Of a stretch of 64,000 bases of DNA, positions 37,383 to 49,384 are shown piece by piece (position 1 is the stretch's first letter; each line of letters opens with the position of its first letter). Source of the DNA: Chalara sp. BL73 (lineage: Eukaryota; Ascomycota; Leotiomycetes; Helotiales); contig CAKJVC010000042.1 in assembly GCA_918026815.1 (NCBI GenBank), positions 248,001-312,000 of the forward strand, read 5' to 3'. Position numbers and translations under genes: made by a program. The notes beneath the pieces are model-generated. The model was not told the origin of the DNA, searched no databases, and saw only the letters and a program-made list of their open reading frames with translations.

Positions 37383-37648
37383 GATCTTTCTGGTTAATCT
37401 TTTGGGGTATTACCTTATGGTTTGTAGGCTGGGCTCTGGCTGGGGGGCTATACATGGGCTTAGGAGTGGTGGGGTTTGCATTTTTGCGTTCAAGGGCATC
37501 CCCAAGGTTAGTTCTAGATGGAAATATGGAAGCCTGCGCGTTTAATGAAGAATGGCGCTTGCGAGTTTCAATTGTCTTAGGATTCTTAGTTTTTCTAGGC
37601 TTGATGATTATCATTGCTGGCATGATGAAAAATATTTTTATAGTCTAA
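37383..37648 (+). CDS. possible two-helix small membrane protein (partial)
   Basis: An open frame after TGA at 37380-37382 encodes about 87 residues. Two hydrophobic segments are plain: LIFWGITLWFVGWALAGGLY with MGLGVVGFAFL, and VSIVLGFLVFLGLMIIIAGM, separated by about 35 polar residues. The only internal ATG before the second segment is at 37455, which would drop half of the first helix, so a 5' exon is probably missing from my model. The hydrophobic pattern is unlikely in random DNA of this composition, but I do not recognise the family. Confidence 0.35.
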
Positions 37649-38152
37649 AACATATCATACATCGTCAATACACTATTTGATTTATTTTTCGTAGATCATC
37701 CCATATATCTGACTGCTTCGACTTCATACAAGTCAATCTTATACCAAATATAGACTTTTCTCGGTGTTTAGTCCATTTCATAGGAGCCCCCCCCCCCCCC
37801 CCCCCAAATTTCTTCTTCATCTCCCACCTTGGTTTATGTTCTTTAACTTGCCTTCGAAGCCTCCTTTTCTTTGCTGATGTTATCTTTCTGTTATTTCAGG
37901 CCATGTGCCCAGTATCTAATGTGCACTCTAAGAATTATCCCTGGTTATCAATCAAATAACGTTTTTAAGATAGCTACTTACGTATTTCTGCTGACTCTCA
38001 AGAGGGGTTGTGGCGCGTCGACGAAGCCTGACCCTCCATATCGCAGGCAAGACTCACTTGATTAGGTGTTTCGATTCCTTGGGATGGATTCGTATCTGTT
38101 GTTGTTTGAGGAAGTTGCGCAGGTAATATCGAGGCGCCGTAAGGCTCAGGTG
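37649..38152. other. intergenic with 19-nt C run
   Basis: C run at 37787-37805. No gene seen. Confidence 0.5.
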
Positions 38153-39816
38153 CTAGTGCATGTAGAGGAGCCAATGAGGCAGGAGGGAATTTCTGTATTT
38201 GATAGAGTTCGCATCAACACCGGAGGATATAGGATAGTGGCATGGGCACTGCTGTTGGTGGTGTATATGATGTTGCGGATTGGTGTATGCGCCACCATTG
38301 GGTAGAAAATTCCCGACATGATATGGTTGTTTCGAGTGAGGTTGATGGCCTTGTACTCCGTATCCTGGTTGAAAACAGATCCGAGTGGAGTGTGGACCAG
38401 GGTTTAGATAAGCAGAGCCTCCAGTGAATGCTTGGGTTGCTTGAAAATGTTGTGGAACCACGGGGCTCTGCATCCAATACCCGTGTTGGTGCTCGTGTTG
38501 AAGAGGGTATAGAGTTGAGTGTAAAGGTGGGTATGGTCCGCACGGAGGGAGGTTATAAGGTGCAACTCGCCCATATGCTGGCGGCCCGCTCGGCTGACTG
38601 GAATATGGATATGGATTCGGGCATGCGAGCTCCGCCCCTGGAAATTCTTTTGCTTATCTGATGATGAAAGAGCGGGATGCATCGCACGTTCCTCACCCGT
38701 CGGCGCTGAGACCTCTCGAACAACCGATTTTGAGAGATTAGGTTGTTTGCTGGGCGAATATATTTCCTCAATAGTCTCCTCATTGTTCATTCTGGCCTGC
38801 ACTTCTTGGACAATTATGGTAGCGCATTGCCTCCACTCCATGATCATTTTAGGATACTGATATCTCTTCAAATTGGCAAAATTCTCACTTGAAATTTCTC
38901 CCCGCAACATGCAACGGATGCCCCCACACATGAAGATTGCACAGCTCGTATAGTCTATCTGTTGGGGGTATTCGCGTATGTGGTGAACTTCGAACTGAGA
39001 ATCTGGAAGGAAATATGATTGGTACCGGTGATAGAATAGCTCGAGGAGGTGATCAATTTCCTTCATTCGGTTTTCATCCAGCATGCTATCAAGGACAAGT
39101 GCCTTATTCCCAATGAAGTCGAAATAGATCGCCACCCAGTGCCGCTCTTTATAATTAAAGGGAATGGCAAGTGCTGCCGGCTTGTTTTTCAGGAATGGCA
39201 CATTATATGCCGTTGGAAAGCCACCATTTTGCATACAGCTGAATAACCATTGCGGATCCACAAGCTCAACATCCGATGTGGGGTTCTGCTTAACTTCGAG
39301 GAGTAGGATATGCCGTACAGTTGTAGTGCTGATCCATTTGCCGGAGGAAAGTTCCTCGATGTCTGCTGCCTCTATAAGCGCCATTTGTGCTGCCTCTTGA
39401 ATCGTAAAACCCGGTTGGTCCTCGGTGCTTCCAGAAGGCATCATTGTGTTATTGCTTTCTCCGTTGGACGCTCGCGAATTTTGTGTATCTTCCACATCCA
39501 TACTACTAAAGCTTTCAAAATGGCAAGTTGTGTTCTTATTTGCATGATCTGCCATCAGATGCGCTGCTCCAGGCTCTGTAGTCATTGACTCATTCAATTC
39601 GCCAGATTCGACAACATCAGAATTCTCACTTAGAAGAACCTGTACTGTATGTTTCTCCGAAGCTTGCATTTGAGCTTTCTCGTGTTTGTTTCCGACAAAA
39701 AAGCTGCTCCCTAAGAAAATTTTGTATCGTGTGCTATGCTTGATATTCCGAGAACTCCTTGCTGCGAGAGATGCCTCTATTCCCGCCTTGGTTTTGTTTT
39801 GAGGAGCTTGATACAT
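38153..39816 (-). CDS. Ulp1-like C48 cysteine protease with Pro/Tyr/His-rich tail
   Basis: Predicted SUMO- or NEDD8-type deconjugating peptidase fold. Main exon from the first in-frame ATG (39816) to 38697, a 59-nt intron 38696..38638 (GTGAGG...CAG), then 38637..38153; 534 aa. The catalytic residues are readable: ERHWVAIYFDF (H226), KALVLDSM (D243) and QQIDYTSCAIF (Q286 with C292 six residues on, the spacing of Ulp1 QxxxxxC). The usual Gly after Cys is Ala. Residues 1-150 are disordered and acidic. The splice moves into a frame encoding PNPYPYSSQPSGPPAYG and further P/Y/H/Q-rich sequence; without it a different 120-residue tail of no clear bias would be read. The frame is open upstream to 39876, so a 5' exon is possible. 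Single Ulp1-like domains like this also occur in fungal transposons, but I see no transposase beside it. Confidence 0.72.
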
Positions 39817-40994
39817 CTGCGTCAAGCGAACAGCGGCCTGTTTATTACTGTACGAATTACAGCAAGAGAACGACAAATGAGATTAGGCGATGGGTCTTCT
39901 GTCAGGAAAGGACATCTCCATCTGTCGAGAAGTGATCGACATGGTATTTCAGTTATATGTTCTTTGGTGTCAAACCCGTAGACTGTATGAATAATTACAT
40001 AATATGAAGAAGAGTGAAATTGAAAGCAAGCTTGCAGCCTTCCAGCAGTTCAGATAGAACTTCTCACCAAAGCACGGCGCTAGCAAGCTAGCCCGCTAAA
40101 ATCCCCTTCCCCATGCGCTGGCATGGAAATCCGGTCCCAAATAGACTCCACGCCATAGGGCTCTAGCAAGGAGATTTCGGCGCCGTGCACTCCCATCTCG
40201 TGGCCGCTCAACGTTCAAAAGAAAAATGGGATACCGTTGAGAGGGAGCTGGCGCAACACGCGCGCTGGAGCCGCTATCGACCGGTTTGGAGGTATGGGAT
40301 AAATAGATATGAGACCGGCTTCCTCGCGGACGAAACTTGGGTTGTACATTTTGTTGGATATTTCATCTGGGTGGGGAATCGTGGAGGATGATTGTGAGTG
40401 ACTAGGCATGGTAATAGATTGATGAGAGACGAGGTGCAATGCCAAGAAAGATAATTGAAAGGATCACGTGATATGATAAAGGATTATAGGCGTGAAGCTA
40501 GCAACGTCAAGAACGCCGCTCGGCGGGGGGAAATCATGCAGAAAAGAGAAAAGGCAAGCATGAAAGAGATTAGGGCAATATTAAATCTTGTAGTACAACG
40601 AAGGACTGCCGCGGATAAGACCCTCACTGGACAATGCTTGTTGTGCCGCGAGGTAAGTTGGTGTATGTATTATATTGGGGGATTAAACATCTACCACCAA
40701 CACACTTCATTCATACAAGCCCGAGTCACTCAAGGCTGAACCCCTTCCCATTCTTCCGGCTATGCCGGGAGAATTACTCAAACATCCTATACCTCCTCTC
40801 CCCCGCAATTGCTTGCAAACGCCAATCTACCCAGCCTGGGCCGAGAATTCCGTGGTATTTTTAAACCCCCATGCCGAACTCCTAGTAAAGGCACCTGTAA
40901 CAAAGGTAGCCAAAGGTGCCCTGCAAACAAAGACGATGCGGGCAGCACCAAACGGTTCTGATATACATGTTCTCCATCTTTCATGCTTCGTGTC
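39817..40994. other. 1.2-kb stretch, no firm gene; possible small minus-strand exon pair
   Basis: On the minus strand a frame from the ATG at 40409 to 40215 (MPSHSQSSSTIPHPDEISNK...) is followed, in another frame, by about 40 codons (40208 to about 40085) containing EPYGVESIWDRISMPAHGEG. Both look protein-like, but I could not find splice sites that join them. Unrecognised. Confidence 0.3.
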
Positions 40995-41729
40995 TCATCT
41001 CTCCTTCACTACTTTCCGCCTGCGCATCCTTGGCTGCGATCTGACCTTTTGCCTCCCGCCAACTCCGGTAAAATCTGTGCCTCGTGTCCATTTGAAACCT
41101 GGGTACTTCCTAATTCCATTGGGTGTGCTCGCCCTCCGTAGGCTCAGCTCGTCCTCAAAATCTACGAAATTTGCTGGCTCACAGAATCCCTCATCAACTT
41201 CGAAAGCCGAGTCGTTGGTCGGGTCCAGCGTGTCAAAACTGAAGCCGCTTGGCGAGTGAGGGGTTGAAAGCATGGATTGAGATGGGCGGTAGGAGAGCGT
41301 GCATTGTGACGATGATGAAATCATATCTTCCACTAATGCGTGGATATCACGGATGTGTGAGGATGAGAGCTGCAGTTGCGTGTTGAATTGCCGTTGAAGC
41401 CGGCGGTTGTGAATACTGTCTCGCGAAGGCATATCAAAGGGCTGTGATGGTTCAGAGATGCTGGAGGACAGACACGGCATATCCTCGTCATCTACCTCAA
41501 ACGGCCTTTGCGTCGCGGCACCCCATGCAGAAAAGTGCTGCTCTCTTTCTCGCCCCAACGATTGTGCACTGAAGCGTTCGACAATATCACTCAATTCTTC
41601 CGCCTTCGCCTTCCCATCATAAAACGGAAGCGAAGTCTGAGGTTGCGAGAAGGATACATCTGTGGGGGATGCGCTGATATCGTGGTTCTGCATCTGCGAC
41701 TGTGCACCGAATGTGAAGTTTTCGAACAT
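40995..41729 (-). CDS. fungal orphan protein, 244 aa, single exon
   Basis: Complete open frame from ATG at 41729. I do not recognise a named family. The sequence is Ser/Gln-rich with a central predicted helix (DSIHNRRLQRQFNTQLQLSS then SHIRDIHALVEDMISSSSQ), an acidic stretch (FEVDEGFCEPANFVDFEDEL) and a strongly basic end (GRQKVRSQPRMRRRKVVKER) that could be a nuclear localisation signal. Composition bias and the intact 735-nt frame argue for a real gene. Regulatory or nuclear role is a guess. Confidence 0.7.
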   Translation of the reverse strand: MFENFTFGAQSQMQNHDISASPTDVSFSQPQTSLPFYDGKAKAEELSDIVERFSAQSLGREREQHFSAWGAATQRPFEVDDEDMPCLSSSISEPSQPFDMPSRDSIHNRRLQRQFNTQLQLSSSHIRDIHALVEDMISSSSQCTLSYRPSQSMLSTPHSPSGFSFDTLDPTNDSAFEVDEGFCEPANFVDFEDELSLRRASTPNGIRKYPGFKWTRGTDFTGVGGRQKVRSQPRMRRRKVVKER

Positions 41730-44700
41730 GATGCAGGATGTTCGAAGAACCGGTTATTGGGCACACCGACGACTAAAATTGTATCATTGGGGAGCGGCAG
41801 CTATTGAAAATAGCAGCGGCTATGTGCTCATTCGGAACCAAATCGAAACGCCAGCGGCTCTGGGGAGGCGCTTCGCCAGACAGTGTAGCGCTGCTTCTGA
41901 CAGTCGAGCCCTTGATGATGTATTTAGCTCCAAGGTTGGCTTTGGCAGATTGTAGGAATGCTGCGTCAGGTTTTCATGGAACGAACGGATTTTGTATTTG
42001 GTGATGCTCGAGCTGTTAAGACTGTGGTCTAGGTTGAAGAGAGGATGCCAACTCACTGGGGGGTAGGTTAGCCAATATCTGGATCCCCCCCCCCAGCATC
42101 CTACTTACAGTCCGGGCCTGCACAGCTTGCACACCCTAGAAGTTCCCTCTAAACTGGATCGAGTACTGATCCGATAGCGCGGGGCATTGGTACACGGTTG
42201 GGAGGTCTTGGGCGTGGCAAAGCCAGAGATGTGATTGGTTCCGATGTCTTGGCACGCGTTCGCTAGGATTCCTGTTTTCCCGCCGTTCTGCCTCTCGGAC
42301 CACCAACTCAACCAAAACCCTCAAACCGCTTACTTGGAAGAGCAGACAGGTAAGTAGACGAAACAAGGGTACAGTAACAGCAACGACTCAATTATTGCGT
42401 GTGTGTGCGTGGGATGGCGGAGGGTGACCCAATGAGGAACCCGAGGCATGCCTATTACGACTTGTACAACAACAAAAACATCCCAGAGATGTTACAGAAA
42501 TATGCAGCGCGGCATGCAGCATGTGATGTCGCCGTTGGGTTGGATATCCATGCGGTAGCATGCTAAAGATTTGCTGTATGACTTATCTGAAGGTGGTGGG
42601 GTGACGTGCCATCAGATCTGACCCAACAAAGATGAAATGCTTGAGGGGGAAGCATGAATCCCAGAATGCTAGACTGTAGTATAGCTAGCCGCCAGCTCTT
42701 TTACCATGATGATGTGACCGGTGGTTTAAGCAGCAATAAGGTACAGACAGGTACAGTAGCAAAAGACGGGACGATAAAAGGTTTATCCCTGGTCTGCATT
42801 CTTTCGTGTCGCGATTTGAAGTGGTGTTTTGTTGAAAATCTGTTTACTAAGGTTTCATTTATTTTCCCACCGACCGGGGACGGGGGGGACGGGACGAGTC
42901 GAGAACAATACGGTGTTGTACAATAGAAACGTTTGATGTTTTTTTTCCGGCTGATTTCCCAAACGCCCCCTCCCTTTCTCCACCTCCAGCTGTCACCAGA
43001 AATCATACGAAATAGCAGGAAAGAAGGAGTAATAGTGTTCAGCCACAGTACATAATCGTCCCTCCTTCGATACAGTAAAACCAGATGAAATGACCGAGTA
43101 AGGCCAGACCCTCAAAGGACCTCTTTAGGCACGACTGACCGGGATTTAACCGACGGCGGATCGGGTTCTGGTTGGTTGCAAGCAAGTGAGACAAGATGAG
43201 CCAACAGGTGATCCAACCGGTGGTCATGGCAATCCCTGTATCCCTGCCTGTGCAGGCATGACCCGTCAAAACAAAAAAAAAAACTGTCCCACCACCCGAG
43301 AAATCGGCTTCTCCAATGACATAAAGGCCATGCTTTACCCATGTCCATCCCAAGCCATAGAACCCCTGCCACCCACCCCCAGACATTTTGTGCGTGGTAG
43401 CCAATTCCAGAACCACGCTAGAACCACACCAGTACGAGGCAGGCCAGTGTCAGCAATCTGCAAGCAACGTGATCATCAGTGGCGACTCCGATCAAAAAAT
43501 CAGCCATGTTTCTCTTTTTTATATTAAAAAATTCTCAAAACTTGAACTTGCCGCCGCAGATCGATTCTGCACACTCGATCTGGCTGAAACTAGGCAGGTG
43601 TAGAATATGGGGGGGAAGGCGGGTGGCGTTTGTTGGTTCGTAATCTTTTTGAATTGCTGATCACTACACTTTTCACTCGGTGAGATGCGAACTTCGCCCG
43701 TAACATAAGCACAAGGCACGCGGCTGACATTCCAACCCATTTTCAGCTTTTGCAGATCCCAACCTTTTCAACCTTCGACCACCCCGAATTTCCCTACAAT
43801 AGGATATGGACGAATCCTAGGGCATAAGTTTGCCTTCTTGTGCTTCCCACCTGCGCATGTTAGATTTTTCATGGCGTTTTTGGACCTAGAATTGGCCAGC
43901 GTCCATCACGAGTACCGGATGGTACATGTCATGATGATACACGCAGCCCTGCCGTTCAGGGGGGTCGGATTGGACACGTTACGGGCACCCAAAATCAATA
44001 CGGGAGTTATCTTGATGGCTGCCGGCCATGGGATTTGGAAGGATCACTTGCAGTTCTCGGATGTATGTGTAAGGCACAAGCGGAGATGAACCCGTTGTTT
44101 TGGGAAGACGCTAATTTTGGGAGCAGGAATGTGTGAATCCCGCTCCTTCTACCGTACCATGTGACGTGCAGTATCAAATTGCGTGTTGCCGTGTTTCTCT
44201 GACATCGAGACGCGCCAGGACGAGAGAACACAACGAGTCAGAACCTGAAAACCCGTTCTCAAGTGCATGATTCAGGTAGGATGCTAGATTTCACGGTTTC
44301 ATTCGCCTCAGGTTCAAGGAGTCTTGAGTCATGGCGTGCTGCGAGTGCAGCATTTTATAGCCTCCGGTGTCAGAGAGTCAAGCTTCTGCATCTGGCTGGT
44401 GTGAAAAGGAATAGATCGGCGGCAGCCTAATTACCATGCGGTCTACCAGCTGCTCCTGTGTGAGGGGACATTGCCGACCTACATTTTGGGAAGAGGCTCA
44501 ATCACAAACATTCATCCAGCGTTCGCTCGTGATAAGTGAAAGGTTGAGTATAAGAAGCACCAGCAGTAATTAGTCCCACTAAATTAAACACATATCAACC
44601 AGAAGGACAAGCAAAGATAGTCTAGCTCATTAACGACTGCTCCTTTAGTGTCCACCGCTCATGGCATCCTGATCCTCTCACTCCTGCTTCATACGCTGTA

Positions 44701-44742
44701 TTCCAATAAGCTTCCCCCAGCATCGATCTATTCGATCCGAGA
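41730..44742. other. 3-kb stretch, no gene supported
   Basis: Contains a 10-nt C run (42085-42094). Frames such as 43039-43416 (-) and 42654-42926 (+) overlap frames on the other strand and have no motif. Confidence 0.45.
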
Positions 44743-45420
44743 TTGGCCTACCTATTTCCCACGTCTCTGTCCTCCACCGGCTGGAGCCCATCACGGCCTC
44801 GAAAGCACAAGTCCTACGTCGACGCGGCGGCGAGGAGGAGCCACGACGGAAGCCGCTCGCACGTGAGCGATCAAGCCGATAGCAATCTTCCAAGAGACGT
44901 AACATGCGAGGCGAAGCAAGGGATCAGCAAAGAGCCAGCTTCGAACGCTCGCCGCTCTGCTTCTAACGCGGCTCAGGCACTTAGCAGCGGGTTCAAATTG
45001 AAGGGGAAAAGAAAGGGGGAAAGCAGCCGGCCGAGCCGGCATCGGATAAAAAATCATTTTACCCGCAGCAAAGGCCTCCCTGCTTATCCGCCTCGAGAAT
45101 GGCTCTTCTACGTGAAAAGGGTAAGCATGGGCCTTAGCAGCCCGCGCGACGGAGAGCTTCTAACCGTCTCCTCGTTCCCGCCATAACCTCGCAGTGCCGT
45201 ATCTTGCGTGTCGGCGAACATGCCTTGGCTTGTTAAACATCAGCCGCGCATGCAACGCCGGCCTGGGAAGCTACAGCCCGCGGGTGAGCACGCACGTCGG
45301 CCTCGCGGCGAGGAGCGTCGTTTCTCGGGTGCTGCGCGGCCGCTTTGTCTATGCCCGGGTGAAGAACCACGCGGTTAGTACGGCTCGCTGTTCGGGCCTA
45401 AGCTGATGTATTTGTGTCGT
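44743..45420. other. GC-rich segment of unknown nature
   Basis: Visibly richer in G and C than its surroundings, most so at 45240-45400. Long frames on both strands (147 codons + at 44743-45186; 88 codons - at 44791-45057) are what high GC produces by chance, and neither has a recognisable domain. It could be an unrecognised gene, a CpG-rich relic that escaped the surrounding AT drift, or foreign DNA. Confidence 0.4.
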
Positions 45421-45936
45421 TATAGGCTAGGACGGTGTGGGTTTCACGTATTCATTGGGGGGTTTACAATACCCAGGCCTTAACGCTCCGCTATTCCTGG
45501 TTCTCATTGGTATGCGTATCATGGCCGGCTTGGTTTCTGCGATTACTAGATCGGTGATCTCAATGTGATGTTAAAGCGAAATCAGCAGGGTGCATAACCG
45601 CTACTAATACATACCTGCAGATCTTTCCTTTTTCTCTTTTTCTTTTTTTGCTAAACAGAAGTCGCTCAAGCAGCGAGCAAGTTACCATATCTACATTATG
45701 CGCGGTCATGGCAACACTTTAAAGTAATATTATGCTCGCCTAATCCAGGTCTTTTAGAATGCAGCATCCTATATGTAATGCTAGCTTCTGTCGCTTGACA
45801 TCCCCTTTTGCACATGCAGTATCAAGTAAAAGCAGGGTAACGTTATGCCTCCAGCTGGGATATCATGTCAGATAGTTCCCGCGGGTGCTCCCCAATTACC
45901 GTGGTAAGGCCTTGCCATAAATCTCAATGCTATTAA
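45421..45936. other. intergenic, no gene seen
   Basis: Ordinary AT-leaning sequence between the GC-rich segment and the GH55 relic, with a T-rich tract near 45626-45650. Confidence 0.5.
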
Positions 45937-47820
45937 TCATAAGCAATCCCAATGTTCTTCATCGTACGTATAACCACGTGCTCTCCCTTGCCGCTGCCAG
46001 GGCAGGCAGCCGCTCCCGCTCAAGGACAAGATGATCAATATTGATAGAGAATTGCCCGCCCTCTGTAGAACCCTTCGGTGTATTGACCGCGATTCCCCAC
46101 GACGTGCTGACAAACTTTGAGTCAAGGGCGAGGATAGAACCACCGCGATCTATGTAACATGTTAGCAAATTGGTAAACACCAGCTAAATAAAATGATGGA
46201 GGAAATTTCTGGATGGTGGGGTTCAAGTTAATGGGGAGTTATGCGCTCATTTGTCATTCTGATAGCGATGTCAGCGCCTTCCACGTACAGTGATTTCCAA
46301 GCCCATCCCCAGCCCCAAAGCATATCAGTAGCGATTGTGCAGCCTCCGAATCGGAACTTCCGCGTGACAAATTGCTGATTGCCGCCTTCGAGCAAGATTA
46401 GCCCTTGAGTTTAGCTGAGGCCCGGTTCTTCTAGCCCACTTACAACGAATTTGGAGGGCGCCACCTTTAAATGTCAGATCCGACGTAAACCTAGCACTTC
46501 CATTCTCTGCGATTGCGAAATGCATTAGTATACTAGGTATGCCAATGGTTAGGTTTTCTTACAGACACCCATATGTGATTTGCCTGACGCTTTGGGCTGA
46601 ATGAATGTGACATCTTGAATACTGGTAGCCTGTGCTACTTGCCAGTGGATCCCTGAGCAATCGTTCAGACCCGCTTTGCTAACATCGATAATGAAATTTC
46701 GAGCTTGGCGTAGAAAATTGCTCCGACAGATCGCTAGATGGAAGATCGGAAAATCTATATTCGCATTACATGGTTGATATATACCATTCTCCTTCTCCAT
46801 TATTCTCGCCAGCATAAACACCGGAAGTGATGAGACCTGAACAGTTCCTTAGCACGAATAATTTCGAATTCAGTAATTACACACCTAATCCGATGAAGTT
46901 TTTAGCTGCAGCCAGAGTCGGTGGGGCATTAGCCTAGTAAGAATCAGCAAAATTCATGGTTGTAGGAACAGAGCAACTTACATTTCAAATCAGTTGCGTA
47001 TTGTAGTAAGAGATGATTGAAGTGCTAATAAGGTAAGTTCCTAAGAAGGCTTTAGATTCACTACTGAATCAGGCATAGGGTAGGCTGTCACATACCCGCT
47101 GGGAAGTACACCGCCGCTCCTTCGACCGAAGAAGAACCACATTTCTTTCTACATCGCCTGCCACAGCTTATAGCATTGTTAATTGCAGCAGCGCCATCAT
47201 GTATTCCGTCACCGGCCGCCCCGAACAACGGATCCTTGACGTTCCGGGAAACCGGATAAATGCCAGGGCTGCCTGGGCCAAAGGGGAAGCGACCATTATA
47301 AGCAATATCTTCCATCCAGAAAAAGGCTGCACGCTTATTATGCGCAGATTCCCGGATTAAAGCTCCATTGGCCAATTTTTCCATAGCATCTGCCTCTGCC
47401 ATGATTGCTGCAGCACTTGCAACCGTTACACTGACAACAAAATGATCATTGTCTGCGGGTCGTGCTGATATCGCAGCGCTCGTGGTGTTGTCAGAATAAT
47501 AATGATTCAAAACAGGGCTTTTTACACGCCTAGCATTGCGCTCAGCAACTTCTTTCAGCGCCAGCTCAAAGATAGCTCGACCTTCCTTCAGGTCTGGTAG
47601 CGTCACCCGGGCTCGAATTGGAGCAGCGGCGCTCTCGGCTCGCTTTTTAGCCTGCAAGCTGGAGGAAGACGATGAAGTCAAAACACGTTTTATCTTGTTT
47701 GCCCTCTCTAAGAGCTGTGATTAAGCTTTGCTAGAGGCATCGAAATTGGGATCAGTTTGAGTGAAGCTCAATACCAAACTATCGATAAAAAGATACAATA
47801 TCAATGTCTGCCGGGAGGAG
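45937..47820 (-). pseudogene. GH55 beta-1,3-glucanase (pectate-lyase superfamily fold) relic, 5' half
   Basis: Secreted exo-beta-1,3-glucanase family. The first exon shows FFWMEDIAYNGRFPF-like FWMEDIA, then YPVSRNVKDPLFGAAGDGIH, then AINNAISCGRRC and VYFPAG. Later exons give TYLISTSIISYYNTQLI (47040..46982), APPTLAAAKNFIGLG (46933..46885), RQARNFIID with GIHWQVAQATSIQDVTFIQP (46821-46560), GWGWAWKSLYVEGADIAI (near 46300-46250) and IDRGGSILALDSKFVST (46150-46090). Introns have proper ends. In-frame stops: TAA at 47723..47721 inside the propeptide (SFTQTDPNFDASSKA precedes it) and TGA at 46987..46985 where family members have Gly. The family is about 750-900 aa with two beta-helix domains; only the first is here. 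No start codon or signal peptide is clear. Dead gene. Confidence 0.85.
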
Positions 47821-49384
47821 TGGGACGCCTGTTTGATGCAAATTTAGTAGTGTTAATCAGAACACAGTTCCTTCCAGAAGATAGGCTTCAAGGGAAACTT
47901 GCCAGTTGAGTGTGACGCTGTTTTTACCGTACGATCAGAAAGCTAGGACAAATTCTGATCTAATAACTGCGACTTTTTTATATGGTGATGATGATGATGA
48001 TGCTTTAGATGAGTGGCAGTTGTAAAGACTGGTAAAATAATTAAAGACCAAAAGACAAAGAACGGCTGTGTGCATGCTCTGAAAAGAAGCGTTATAAAAG
48101 AAGCTGCTCTCTGCAGTTTTTCATGAACAGAGCGGAGCGATTGGTATAAAACATGAAGGAAACTGAGATAGAAAGGGTTGTGCGGTCGGCTTTGGAGAAC
48201 AGGTACAATGGAGGCCGTAATAGGGAATAAGGTATATGAAGTAAGTGGCCTCACCAACGGGCCATACTTGGGGTGAGAAAGGTCTCAGCCTGGCTAGCGG
48301 CACAGGCTGTGGCCATTACGGGTTGATCCAGGTTAGTCTTCCTGGGTGTGAGCTTATGATCTTGCTTGTGGAAGTTCATAAGATAGGCTCTATTAGACTT
48401 GTTTGGAAATCTCATTAACCTTGCTCCAGTAGCGCCGTTATGTGCCTTGTCGTGATATACCACGTAGATGCAGTTGAAAGAAGCATTTACGCCCGAGAGA
48501 AGCTTCTCCGCTGGTCTTGGCGCGAGATATGCCTTGCATCAAATCATGTATGTGGGTTGTTGGTGAGGGGAACGACCAGTGCAGACTTTATAATCGATCT
48601 TAGTATGCCAAGTGTAAGTGAGGCGGTGGATGTATGGCCCATACGCTGGGCTGCATTTTCCAGCTGTTGGTTTTGATTTAGCTGGCTTCAATAAGCGCCT
48701 CCCTGTTCAGCAATTCCAACAGACTTCGTCTTGGCAGATTCCTTTCTAGCCTTCATTTGTAAAGCGGCACCATTAGGCTCAAAGCATATGCAGGTCAAGG
48801 TACCATTCTCTCACCTTGGGAATAATCTTGGAATCAAGTGCTAATGAGAGGATAAAGCGTATTATTGGTTTGACCAGGCCACAATTTGATCTTTGGCTGC
48901 GGGTCGACGGTAGCTTACGGTGCTACAAACTAGGGCTACAAACAACCCATTATACGGGATCCAATCCTTGAATATGTATCTACTCACAGCCAGCTAGTCA
49001 TAAAATACCATTGGCCGTAAGATTTTCTAGAAGGATGATAGTATAGATATAAATATATAGATACGACCCAGCGAGCAGTTTGGAATCTTGGCACAGCACC
49101 TTCAATCAGGCTCTCCGCCTCACACATACTGTTCGGATAAGCTTCTATTATCTTTTCTCCAGCTAGTATTAGCACTTTTCTTAGAGCTGTTTACCCATTC
49201 ATTTTACCATTATTTTACTTGAGAGGATACAATCTATGCGTTCTTTTTGCTACGAGACTGTCACATACGAAGCGTCGCCCGTAAGTTTGTACATCCAACG
49301 CAGCAACATAACTCTAGCTAATTTTACCTGATGCTCAGAACTATCTCTTCCGCTCTCTATTCAAGTGTTTCACTATAGACAGCA
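47821..49384. other. intergenic, no gene seen
   Basis: Short frames only. A (tga)n-like microsatellite, tggtgatgatgatgatgatg, is at 47981-48000. Confidence 0.5.

Noticed and set aside
38153..39876. Ulp1-like gene as part of a DNA transposon
   Set aside because: No transposase, helicase or terminal inverted repeats were seen nearby, so it is treated as a host gene.
44743..45186. 147-codon ORF in the GC-rich segment
   Set aside because: High GC yields long open frames on both strands; no motif found.
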